Below are positions 54,080 through 61,078 of a stretch of 64,000 bases of DNA, piece by piece. Made by a program: the position numbers and the translations under genes. The stretch is from JAGVJT01 sp964471225 (GTDB lineage: Bacteria > Pseudomonadota > Gammaproteobacteria > Legionellales > Legionellaceae): the NCBI GenBank assembly GCA_964471225.1, contig CAYYEZ010000035.1, forward strand, positions 40,640-104,639, given 5' to 3'. The notes below the pieces were generated by a model that worked only from the letters and a program-made list of their open reading frames with translations, made no database searches and was not told the origin of the DNA. The stretch's first letter is position 1; each line of letters starts with the position of its first letter.

Positions 54080-55573
54080 ATGTTGATACCCTTTACTGAG
54101 CCAAGCCTATGCCGTTACATTTATATAAACCCTGCAAATAACAGGGTTCATTTGATGATGCCTATTGTCAGTGGCATATCGATTGGTTTAGATAACACAT
54201 GCCAGGCGGTGTTATCAGTAAATGTGTTTTGCGCATCAAATAGATTGAGTATCGCTAATTTTGGTGAGGTTCTTGACCAATCAGAAGATTTAAGTCAAGA
54301 AATTGCGGCATGTATTGTATCGATACAATCAATGGGTGGAAATATCGAAAATACATTGCTTGATTTTATCAATGAACACCAAACTGAATTTAAATTAACG
54401 AAAGTGTTAACCTCAAATGACTTCGATGCGATTAAAAAACGCTTTACAGAAGATTATGCTGAAATTAAAGACTCGCCACACTTTGATGAATTTATGTTAT
54501 TAGATAAATCACATCCCGGTTTGTTTGTTGAGCATCAAGGGTCAATTGCCATTGATTTTTCAGAGTTTGCCAAATCACCTCAGCTTAATATTGATTCTCC
54601 TGACTTTGAACAGACGCGAGAAGAGTATAAACAGCTCAGTCAAACAGGTGTTATTCCGCATAAAAATGAGCATATCGAAGCAAGCATTGAAGTCAATCTT
54701 GATGTATTGGATGAGTTGGACAAGCTTCCTCTTAAAAACCGACTACAATTATTAAAGCAAATGCCCGAATTACAGTTACGCTTGCAACAACGTGATTTTC
54801 TCCATCATGTAGCAAAAGGCGAGCAACAGCAAGCGGAAGATATCTTAAAAAATAGCCCTGAAATAGCACAACGCCTGTTGACAACATCAGGCCAATTCAC
54901 GGACTATTCTGGTCGTACTTTCAATTGCACCGCTTATGAATATGCCTATTGGGCTAAAGATAAACACATGTGTCGAATGCTCGAATCCCATATGATTGAT
55001 GATACCAAAGCGCAATTGTTGGCAAAAGTGGAAGTGATGGAAGAATCGGGGCTTGTTTATCAACAACCGGATGACCAAGGTGTGATGCAAATCAAACAAA
55101 GTAAGCATTTTGATATGACTCCCTTAATTACAGCACTTCGGGAGTACATTAACGGATACCGCCAGTGGGATAGAGATGATGACTATGAAGCCATGGAAAC
55201 TGCTTGGATGAAGGTAGGAAAAGCGCAGCGAGATGTCCCGGCGCACATCGCTCATGAGTATTGTAGACCGGACCGGTCATTTGCTCCTTTGCCCTCATTT
55301 GGTGAAGAAAATTTGCCAAGGATTCTTACTTTTGCAGCTGATAAGTCGTGGTTCCCTCTTTCTTCTCCCTCTTCCGGCCTCGGTTTCGATTTTGCGTTAA
55401 TACGCGCCAGCGCCGCACGGAGCGTCCCGCCGGGCACGCGGGGCCGGGCGCGGTTGTCGGCGCGCCGCGATTTGGCGGCTGTCCGCCATCTTGATGAAGT
55501 GAGAATCGCCGATCTTACGCAGTCGCGTGAAAATCTAAGCCGGCCTGCAAGTCAATTAGGATTGGGGCGTTAG
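54080..55573 (+). CDS. Transposon-borne effector-like protein, short paralog of the 830-residue orphan
   Basis: A 497-residue protein of unknown function. Residues 1-49 (with RYIYINPANNRVHLMMPIVSG) align with residues 3-50 of the protein at 35987-38479. The alignment then jumps to that protein's residue about 330 (IANFGEVLDQ against IVDFGQILES) and continues through SPHFDEFMLL, FTDYSGRTFNCTAYEYAYWA and HIAHEYCRPDRSF. About 280 residues are thus missing here. The last 55 residues are written in extremely GC-rich DNA but still align loosely (GRAR, DEVR, NLSxP). A TATAAT box lies at 54040-54045, just inside the left repeat. No clear ribosome site. Confidence 0.75.
   Translation: MLIPFTEPSLCRYIYINPANNRVHLMMPIVSGISIGLDNTCQAVLSVNVFCASNRLSIANFGEVLDQSEDLSQEIAACIVSIQSMGGNIENTLLDFINEHQTEFKLTKVLTSNDFDAIKKRFTEDYAEIKDSPHFDEFMLLDKSHPGLFVEHQGSIAIDFSEFAKSPQLNIDSPDFEQTREEYKQLSQTGVIPHKNEHIEASIEVNLDVLDELDKLPLKNRLQLLKQMPELQLRLQQRDFLHHVAKGEQQQAEDILKNSPEIAQRLLTTSGQFTDYSGRTFNCTAYEYAYWAKDKHMCRMLESHMIDDTKAQLLAKVEVMEESGLVYQQPDDQGVMQIKQSKHFDMTPLITALREYINGYRQWDRDDDYEAMETAWMKVGKAQRDVPAHIAHEYCRPDRSFAPLPSFGEENLPRILTFAADKSWFPLSSPSSGLGFDFALIRASAARSVPPGTRGRARLSARRDLAAVRHLDEVRIADLTQSRENLSRPASQLGLGR
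55403..55490. other. Extreme GC-rich patch inside the transposon-borne gene
   Basis: Roughly 84% G+C by eye over 88 bp (14-16 A/T bases), in a region otherwise near 40%. The reading frame stays open through it. Confidence 0.85.
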
Positions 55574-55802
55574 ATTCGTGAAGAAGTGCTGTTGCAATTT
55601 GCACCACCTTAAAATCTCGACACACCTGTAAAAACCATCCTAATAATTCTTGATACTGCCAGCTTTGTGACGACCTCACCCACCACGAGCACCAACGACT
55701 CAAGTAACTCTTGATTCGGCGGGTAGAAAACCCATCATTAACCATTTGTTTAACTTGTTCGCGTGCATTATAATAAAAAGAAAAAACCTGAACCACTGCC
55801 AA
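55515..55802 (-). pseudogene. Unidentified gene fragment inside the Tn3 element
   Basis: A 95-codon minus-strand frame. The part at about 55574-55770 encodes a plausible helical, Trp-rich stretch (YLSRWCSWWVRSSQSWQY, ELLGWFLQVCRDFKVVQIA) that looks protein-like, while both ends run into the neighbouring plus-strand genes. I do not recognise it. It may be part of a recombinase or accessory gene lost when the transposase N-terminus was deleted, or a chance frame. Confidence 0.35.
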
Positions 55803-56956
55803 TAAATGCCTGTCTCATGGCCAGTGCTTTTGGGATTAGTATGCAAAAAATGTCGGATATGTCTGATCGATCAACTCAAGAGGATTTTATCCGTGTAGGG
55901 ACATTGTGCGCTGCGAATGATATTGCCAGCAATTTAATTCATGCTTTGCTAATCTTTAAATTGTGGAACTTGATTAACAACGAAACACTAGCCGATGCTG
56001 ATGGACAAAAATTACCAACCAGTGAAAGCACAATTCAATCAAGGTACTCCCAAAAATTTTTGGGAAAGGCGCCCGGGATATCGATATATACCCTTGTTGC
56101 AAACAACGTTGCCGTGAACGCCAAAAATATCGGCCCAAATGAATACGAGGGTCATGCATTATATGACATTCTGTCTGGAAATAAGACTGATATCGATATT
56201 ACTATGGTGACGGGTGATAATCATTCACTGAATCAGCTGAATTTTGTTTTTCTGGATTCAATAAATGTGGGGTACGTACCCAGCATAAAAAATATCCGAG
56301 AGGCTGCGAATAACTTGTATTCAGTGAAGCCAGTGGACACTTACACTGGTATTTTGCGCCCAAAAGGGGTTATCAACACCAATCGAATCAAATCACATAA
56401 AAGAGGAATTCTGCGGGTTTTACTGTCCTTGTTGTTACAAGAAAATACCCAGAGCACCATTGTCAGAAAACTTAACTCATATGCTCGTTATGATGGACTG
56501 AGAAACGCTCTTTTTGAATACAACAAGATTTTAAAGAGCAGGCATGTCTTGAATTTAATCGATGATATAAGCTTGCGACAAGCCATACGCCCCGCTAGAA
56601 ATCGAACCGAAGCTTATCACCAATTACAAGCTTTAATTCGAAAAGTGTATCATGGTGTTTTCAAAGGAAAGAAAATTATCGACAATCTCATAAGCGCTCA
56701 TGCTGTACGGCTTATTGCAAATTGCATCATTGCTTATAACAGCATGATTTTAAATGCTGTGTATGAAAACATGCTCAAGGCTGGTGTCAGTGAGGAGATT
56801 ATTGCAGAATTTGCACGGATTTCACCAATTGCTTGGGTGCATATTGCGTTCACAGGAAAATACAATTTTAAAAAGAGCACAGGTGTTATTGATATTGGCG
56901 CTTTGGCGCATGAGATCGAAAAACATATAAAACAACACTTCTGGAAAGATGCTTAA
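55763..56956 (+). pseudogene. tnpA: Tn3-family transposase, C-terminal catalytic part only
   Basis: About 397 codons against roughly 1000 in a full TnpA. Homology to Tn3 transposases begins near LPINACLMASAFGISMQKMS and runs to the end (ISPIAWVHIAFTGKYNF). The three catalytic acids can be placed: Asp80 in ADADGQKL, Asp152 in TGDNHSLN, Glu283 in NRTEAYHQL. Their spacing (72 and 131) fits the family. The N-terminal DNA-binding and regulatory region is missing and the join lies near 55780. The stop is 2 bp before the right inverted repeat, the normal place for tnpA. No ribosome site, so it is treated as a remnant. Confidence 0.85.
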
Positions 56957-56958
56957 TT

Positions 56959-56999
56959 TTTAGGCTGAGCATTTTTGGGGGTTCCTAAACGAGACCCGG
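56959..56999 (-). repeat. Right terminal inverted repeat of the Tn3-family element
   Basis: Reverse complement of 53973-54013 with one difference. On the plus strand it begins TTTAGGCTGAGC and ends GAGACCCGG. Confidence 0.9.
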
Positions 57000-57010
57000 T
57001 ATCCAGTCAG

Positions 57011-57844
57011 TTAACATGCTAATGCTGCGGTCGGATGGACAAAGCTGCTAGCAAGCATATGCTTATTAATCAATATATGTTTAATTTCAGAATCAATTTG
57101 AATATTAGTAGGATTAATTTCTCTACTAACAACAGATGTTCGCTCTCTTACTAAATCCCATACTGATTGGTCAACAGGAACATTGTTACTCAATAGAATT
57201 TTAACGACCTCAGGCTTTCGCATCTTTACTGCAAATTCTAAAGGAGAATTGTGAACCCCAAAGAAAGGAGAATAACCACGCTGTTCGGATAATACATTCC
57301 ATCCATTCTCAATTAAATAATTTAAAAGATTACAGATCTGTTCTGTATCCAACCATTCGGATTGTAAAATACAACAAAATATAGAATACCCAACTGCCGA
57401 ATTCGTATTCGGTTCAGCACCAAGTTCGCTTAAGAGATAATCTATCGTTTTAAAATGCGCTCTTTCACAGGCTTGAACAAGGAACCAGTTAATAATGATT
57501 TGATTGATTGGTTGAACGCGATGAGTAGATTCTAAAGCACTTCGAATAGTTTCATCATCTATATATCTTACCAGAAGGTTTATAAGGTTCTGTGGATTTG
57601 GATGACTATTAAGCATATAACTTAACAGTCCGTTGTTAGCAATTAAATCAAGGGCTCCATCTCTGTTACCGTGGTACGCAATAGCTAAAAGCAAATCTTC
57701 TAAGCAATTGCTCGGAATTCTAGAATGAATTATGCCTCCATCTATCTGTGAAATATATCGTAGAATCTGATTGTATTGGTCTGGGCAATCCTGCACAGGG
57801 TGAAAATCCAAGATTAACGTTTCAAGTTCATCAATCAACATCAC
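57011..57844 (-). CDS. Ankyrin-like helical repeat protein
   Basis: A 277-residue protein with no signal peptide. Helix-pair units are visible, some ankyrin-like: ERAHFKTIDYLLSELGAEPN, SPLEFAVKMRKPEVVKILLS and YHGNRDGALDLIANNGL. The consensus is weaker than in the neighbour at 57926. The stop is only 12 bp from the Tn3 right repeat and the start is 73 bp from the next element, so it sits between two mobile units. The upstream region contains TTGACAATACGATATAT, similar to the promoter region of the 1018-residue gene. Effector-like by context; function unknown. Confidence 0.65.
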   Translation of the reverse strand: MMLIDELETLILDFHPVQDCPDQYNQILRYISQIDGGIIHSRIPSNCLEDLLLAIAYHGNRDGALDLIANNGLLSYMLNSHPNPQNLINLLVRYIDDETIRSALESTHRVQPINQIIINWFLVQACERAHFKTIDYLLSELGAEPNTNSAVGYSIFCCILQSEWLDTEQICNLLNYLIENGWNVLSEQRGYSPFFGVHNSPLEFAVKMRKPEVVKILLSNNVPVDQSVWDLVRERTSVVSREINPTNIQIDSEIKHILINKHMLASSFVHPTAALAC

Positions 57845-57917
57845 TCATATCCTTAATAAAAATTAAATGCTCGATTATATATCGTATTGTCAATTAAATC
57901 GATTTAAATTCGATAAA

Positions 57918-57956
57918 GGGGTATTTTAAGAATACCCGCGAAAGTGTCTCCTTATG
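57918..57956 (+). repeat. Left inverted repeat of the 960-bp element
   Basis: GGGGTATTTTAAGAATACCC then GCGAAAGTGTCTCC. The last eight codons and stop of the ankyrin gene (RRHFRGYS) lie inside it. Confidence 0.88.
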
Positions 57957-58621
57957 TCTAGCTCTGTGGGATCACCACTTTGATTTTTTAATCCAAAAAA
58001 TCCATGTGAAAGATGATCTGGTATAATCGCCTTCTTTAATCCAGTGTGATTACGACTTATTTCTATTTTAAGAAGAGTAGCAACAACTGGATAGTTTAGT
58101 GCAACTGCTTTTTGGAGTGGTGTAATACCTCGATGATTAGGGATGTTTACGTTTGCGCCTACTTGAATAAGTTTTTCTACCATTGCAATATGATTACCAC
58201 CTACAGCTAAACTCAAGGCCGTTGCGCCATAAGAGTTCTGTTTGTCGAGTATTGCCTTTGCCTCAATAAGCCAATTGACGATTTCAAGATATCCCCCCTG
58301 AGCAGCCATTGCCAAAGGAGAGTCACCAACTGAGTTGAAGATGTTTGGGTCGGCTTCACAATTCAATAATAACCTTGTCATTGCTACATGCGACAGCGAC
58401 ATATTGGATTTGTTTTTTTCTTTAATGCGCTGAGAGGCGATTACGAATGATTCTATGTCTAATTCCAAAATCAGCCTTTTACGCTGTTCAAATTGATATG
58501 ATTGTCCAAGAAGACAGGCTTCTATCCATCGTATGATGAAGCCATGACAAGCGCCATTTAACTGGTTATTGTGATAACCTAATCGATTCCAAAGTTCTGA
58601 AATTTTATAATCTAGTTTCAT
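57926..58621 (-). CDS. Ankyrin-repeat protein carried by the miniature element
   Basis: A 231-residue protein. At least three good ankyrin repeats lie between about 85 and 185: GDSPLAMAAQGGYLEIVNWL, GATALSLAVGGNHIAMVEKL and GITPLQKAVALNYPVVATLL, each followed by an x-A-D/N-x-N type turn. The N-terminal part has NGACHGFIIRWIEACLLG, a G-x-C-x-G-F motif followed by Trp and a helix; I associate similar motifs with N-termini of Legionellales ankyrin proteins (recollection). No signal peptide. The stop codon lies in the terminal repeat, so the 3' end is shaped by the element. Probably a host-directed effector (inference). Confidence 0.8.
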   Translation of the reverse strand: MKLDYKISELWNRLGYHNNQLNGACHGFIIRWIEACLLGQSYQFEQRKRLILELDIESFVIASQRIKEKNKSNMSLSHVAMTRLLLNCEADPNIFNSVGDSPLAMAAQGGYLEIVNWLIEAKAILDKQNSYGATALSLAVGGNHIAMVEKLIQVGANVNIPNHRGITPLQKAVALNYPVVATLLKIEISRNHTGLKKAIIPDHLSHGFFGLKNQSGDPTELDIRRHFRGYS

Positions 58622-58692
58622 TGACTTGTCTGCATCGATTAAAATGGTGTTTATTTTATCATATTTTAATAAAAACAGACATTTGCTAATGA

Positions 58693-58809
58693 GAATCTGG
58701 TATACAGGATGCGTTATTAAGGCATAAACAAGCAGGTAATCAAGTTTGTGAATGGCGTGATAATAAAGTTGTTTGGATTCCAGCTGATAAAATTGTTATT
58801 AATAAATAG
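58693..58809 (+). pseudogene. C-terminal remnant of a small protein gene
   Basis: The frame reads ENSGIQDALLRHKQAGNQVC, then EWRDNKVVWIPADKIVINK and a stop. It has protein-like composition but no start codon other than ATA, and two stops lie just upstream (TAATGA at 58687-58692). It is probably the tail of a gene cut by rearrangement inside the element. Confidence 0.4.
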
Positions 58810-58838
58810 TGATCAAAATGGTTGGCAGAATGGTTGAT

Positions 58839-58877
58839 TCTAGGGAGACAATTTCGCGGGTATTCTTAAAAGACCCC
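58839..58877 (-). repeat. Right inverted repeat of the 960-bp element
   Basis: In outward orientation GGGGTCTTTTAAGAATACCC then GCGAAATTGTCTCC. The outer end abuts ATAAA. Confidence 0.88.
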
Positions 58878-59049
58878 ATAAAGGGGATGACTCTCCCTTT
58901 AATTATTTCCGAGTATTCTTATTATCGGAATATATGTTTTTGGGGAAAATGATATGCAATGACTTTATATTTTTATGGATATCGAAGTACATCATCTTTC
59001 CATGTTACACTTTTCCAATCTTGAGAAAATTCCGAGAGATTAAGCCTTC

Positions 59050-60255
59050 GTGAATAAAACACTAACTGGGATTCAGCCGCTGTTCATTATGTCTGACACA
59101 CCACTGAACATGGGTTCAACCATTATTCGTTTTGCGCGAGACGATTACAATAAAGAGATAGGCTCAGCACTTATTGATGCTGATAATGATGCCGAAGCTA
59201 TTTCTTCTTTTCTAAATGAATTTCGAGATTCTCCAGAAACACTGCGCTCTTATTCTAAAGAAATAGAGCGATTATTGCTTTGGTGTATTCATGTCGCCAA
59301 GGTCAATATCTCAAGTTTAAGACGAGATCATTTTTTAGACTATCAACAATTTTTAAAAAATCCCTTACCTGAAGCGTCTTGGTGTGGCCCGAGTACTGGA
59401 AGACAAACAAAAGATGGTTCGATTAACTCTCATTGGCGCCCTTTTGTCAAAGGATTAAGTCCTGCATCGGTGAATAAAGCACTCACGATTTTAGACTCAT
59501 TTTTTAATTACCTGGTTCAATCAAACTATTTAGTGGGTAATCCTTTAGCTGTCGATCGGCGTAGGAAAAAACGTAACAAAGCTTCACCCAATATTATTGA
59601 CCGTTATTTGGAGCTCGTCGAAATTCAAGCGGTATTAAAAGCACTCGAGCGCTATCCTACCCATAATGATAAAGAGCAATTCCAAGTCGTTCGTGCGAAA
59701 TATATTGTTCTTTTGCTTTTTTACACCGGCCTTCGTATCGCAGAAGCCGCGCATCACACCATGGGGAATTTTGTTCAACGAGAAGACAATTGGTTTATTC
59801 GGGTAATCGGAAAAGGTCAAAAACTTCGAGAAATACCTATTCCTGATGAGTTGCTTGATATATTGAGCGATTTTCGGATAAAAATAGGTCTGACGCCTCG
59901 CCTACCTACGTTCAAAGAAAATACGCCACTGATTCCTATGCAAAATTTACAGCAATCGATTAGCACACGACGTATCGATCAAATTTTAAGATGGGCTTTT
60001 AATTTAGGTGCGGAGGAATTTGAGCCTAACGAACCCAGACGCGCATCAAAATTGCGCTCCGCCTCAGCGCACTGGCTTAGACACACTTATGTGACCTATC
60101 TACTTGAGGCAGGCGCGCCGCTTAAGGTTGCTCAAGAAAATGCTGGCCACAGCGATATCGCGACTACAATGCACTATACTCACGTCGCACAAGCTGATAG
60201 GCATGAGGCAACGCGTCAGTTATCTCTAAAGAAGCTAACCTCAAAAACAGAATGA
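59050..60255 (+). CDS. Tyrosine recombinase / site-specific integrase
   Basis: A 401-residue integrase. The N-terminal SAM-like core-binding domain spans about 48-165 (SPETLRSYSKEIERLLLWC). The catalytic domain has all active-site residues: R229 in YTGLRIAEA, K255 in VIGKGQKLR, H341 and R344 in HWLRHTYVTYLLEAG, H367 in NAGHSDI, and Y376 in MHYTHVA. The start is GTG 59050 with no strong ribosome site; ATG 59089 is an alternative. It borders the transposon-rich block and could mobilise part of it. No tRNA gene or paired attachment site was found nearby, so it may instead be a stand-alone recombinase. Confidence 0.88.
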   Translation: MNKTLTGIQPLFIMSDTPLNMGSTIIRFARDDYNKEIGSALIDADNDAEAISSFLNEFRDSPETLRSYSKEIERLLLWCIHVAKVNISSLRRDHFLDYQQFLKNPLPEASWCGPSTGRQTKDGSINSHWRPFVKGLSPASVNKALTILDSFFNYLVQSNYLVGNPLAVDRRRKKRNKASPNIIDRYLELVEIQAVLKALERYPTHNDKEQFQVVRAKYIVLLLFYTGLRIAEAAHHTMGNFVQREDNWFIRVIGKGQKLREIPIPDELLDILSDFRIKIGLTPRLPTFKENTPLIPMQNLQQSISTRRIDQILRWAFNLGAEEFEPNEPRRASKLRSASAHWLRHTYVTYLLEAGAPLKVAQENAGHSDIATTMHYTHVAQADRHEATRQLSLKKLTSKTE

Positions 60256-60321
60256 TGGTGGATGAAATTGAATTGTGTTATGTTGACCTAAAACTATTTT
60301 ATAGCGTAAGGATGCGTACAG

Positions 60322-60787
60322 ATGAAAAAATATGCTTGGTTAATTTTGATATATGGTGTGATGCCCATTCACGCAGCAGACCTCTCATCTACCTTATGTC
60401 CTAATCCTATACCTCAGCCCTTTACGACCACAGAACATCACAGTACTGAAATTAAGTCGTCTAACACCGATTATACAATGATTACTTGCAAATTGCTCTG
60501 TATCTGCATCGGGTGGAACAACATCAAATTTCAATGGCAGGGGTTCTATGACTTTGCCTGGGACCGGTATTTTTTATATTTGTAGTGGTTATTCAACCAC
60601 AGGCAATCAATCATTAGGACAGGCTGGCTGTACTGCACCTACTCCAGTAGGCTCCATGCGATTAACACAAGTGCACACAGATACTGGTTCGTTTGCTGTC
60701 ACTGGGACCTGTATTACGTTACATTGCAATGTCGATCACTCATTTAATAACTGGACATACTCAAGTACAAACACTATCAGCCTTTGA
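60322..60787 (+). pseudogene. Small exported protein gene with a frameshift
   Basis: The first frame gives a signal peptide (AWLILIYGVMPIHA) and a mature start ADLSSTLCPNP. At about 60487 the coding sense passes to the next frame: ...DYTMIT continues as ANCSVSASGGTTSNFNGRGS, then CSGYSTTGNQSLGQAGC and so on to 60787. One extra T in ACTT at 60484-60487 explains it. The rebuilt protein would have about 155 residues with several cysteines. Unknown family. Either a true pseudogene or a sequencing error. Confidence 0.65.
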
Positions 60788-60809
60788 CCATACACTATAG
60801 GATAACCGA

Positions 60810-60992
60810 ATGAATCACATCATATTATCTCAGGATTACGAATCTTCTATTTCTTATCCCTCACATCAAAAAACATTAAAAAAACCCTATCATTCTCCTG
60901 TATTACAAAGACTCAAAAATCTCACTCCATTAGGAGGCTCCTCTTCCCATGTCAATGAAACATCGGGCGGTGTTTTTGCTACACACAGCTAA
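60810..60992 (+). CDS. Putative RiPP precursor with lasso-type leader motif
   Basis: A 60-residue peptide with a good AGGA Shine-Dalgarno 7 nt upstream. The segment KKPYHSPVLQRLKNLTPLGG contains Y27-x-x-P30-x-L32, the leader motif that lasso-peptide B1 proteins recognise, followed by L-T and a Gly pair. The C-terminal 19 residues (GGSSSHVNETSGGVFATHS) could be a core; if Gly42 is residue 1, Glu50 is residue 9, a permitted lasso ring acceptor. Against this, the Thr is at -3 rather than -2 and no cyclase is adjacent. It may belong to the wider class of orphan lasso-leader peptides. A B2-type protease is at 13.0 kb. Confidence 0.5.
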   Translation: MNHIILSQDYESSISYPSHQKTLKKPYHSPVLQRLKNLTPLGGSSSHVNETSGGVFATHS

Positions 60993-61016
60993 AATTTATT
61001 TGTCATATAAACTTTT

Positions 61017-61050
61017 TCGATTAGGATAAATCGAGATCACATAGTATAAT
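61017..61050 (+). promoter_or_regulatory. Promoter with a small palindrome upstream of the 814-residue gene
   Basis: TATAAT at 61045-61050; the palindrome TCGATT-AGGATA-AATCGA (61017-61034) covers the -35 region, a possible operator. Confidence 0.4.
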
Positions 61051-61078
61051 AAATCCCTTTTTTAATCTTAGTTGAAAA

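Larger units (their letters stand above)
53973..56999 (+). mobile_element. Tn3-family element (3.03 kb) carrying an effector-like gene and a truncated transposase
   Basis: Bounded by 41-bp inverted repeats that differ at one base. Contents in order: left repeat, the 497-residue effector-like gene, a minus-strand gene fragment, the C-terminal catalytic part of a Tn3-type transposase, right repeat. No resolvase was recognised. Flanks CTATC and GTATC, if the element begins CGGGTCT, are a 4/5 match to a 5-bp target duplication. The transposase has lost its N-terminal DNA-binding part, so movement would need a related full-length enzyme. Confidence 0.85.
57918..58877 (-). mobile_element. 960-bp Tn3-type miniature element carrying an ankyrin-repeat gene
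   Basis: Ends are inverted repeats of about 38 bp (35 of 38 identical) beginning GGGGT, as Tn3-family ends do. It is flanked on both sides by the direct 5-bp duplication ATAAA (57913-57917 and 58878-58882). It has no transposase or resolvase. It holds the ankyrin gene and, in the opposite direction, a short coding remnant. The repeat sequence differs from that of the 3-kb element next door, so a different Tn3 transposase must have moved it. Confidence 0.88.
58622..59049. other. Intergenic region, 428 bp
   Basis: Contains the ankyrin gene's upstream region, a short coding remnant (58693-58809), the right inverted repeat (58839-58877) and the ATAAA duplication. Beyond the element is a possible hairpin (AAAGGGGA and TCTCCCTTT arms, 58881-58901) and then AT-rich DNA without a gene I can support up to the recombinase start. 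Confidence 0.6.

Noticed and set aside
57876..57895. TTGACA plus TATAAT as a standard promoter for the ankyrin-like gene at 57.0-57.8 kb
   Set aside because: The two boxes are only 8 bp apart, too close for sigma70; only the shared upstream motif is reported.
57913..58886. A 9-bp duplication ATAAAGGGG instead of 5 bp at the miniature element
   Set aside because: GGGG is needed to keep the two inverted repeats symmetrical and is the usual Tn3 terminus. The GGGG after the right-hand ATAAA is taken as chance or target sequence.
59050..60255. An integrative element defined by the tyrosine recombinase with attL/attR
   Set aside because: No tRNA gene and no convincing direct repeats were found around it.
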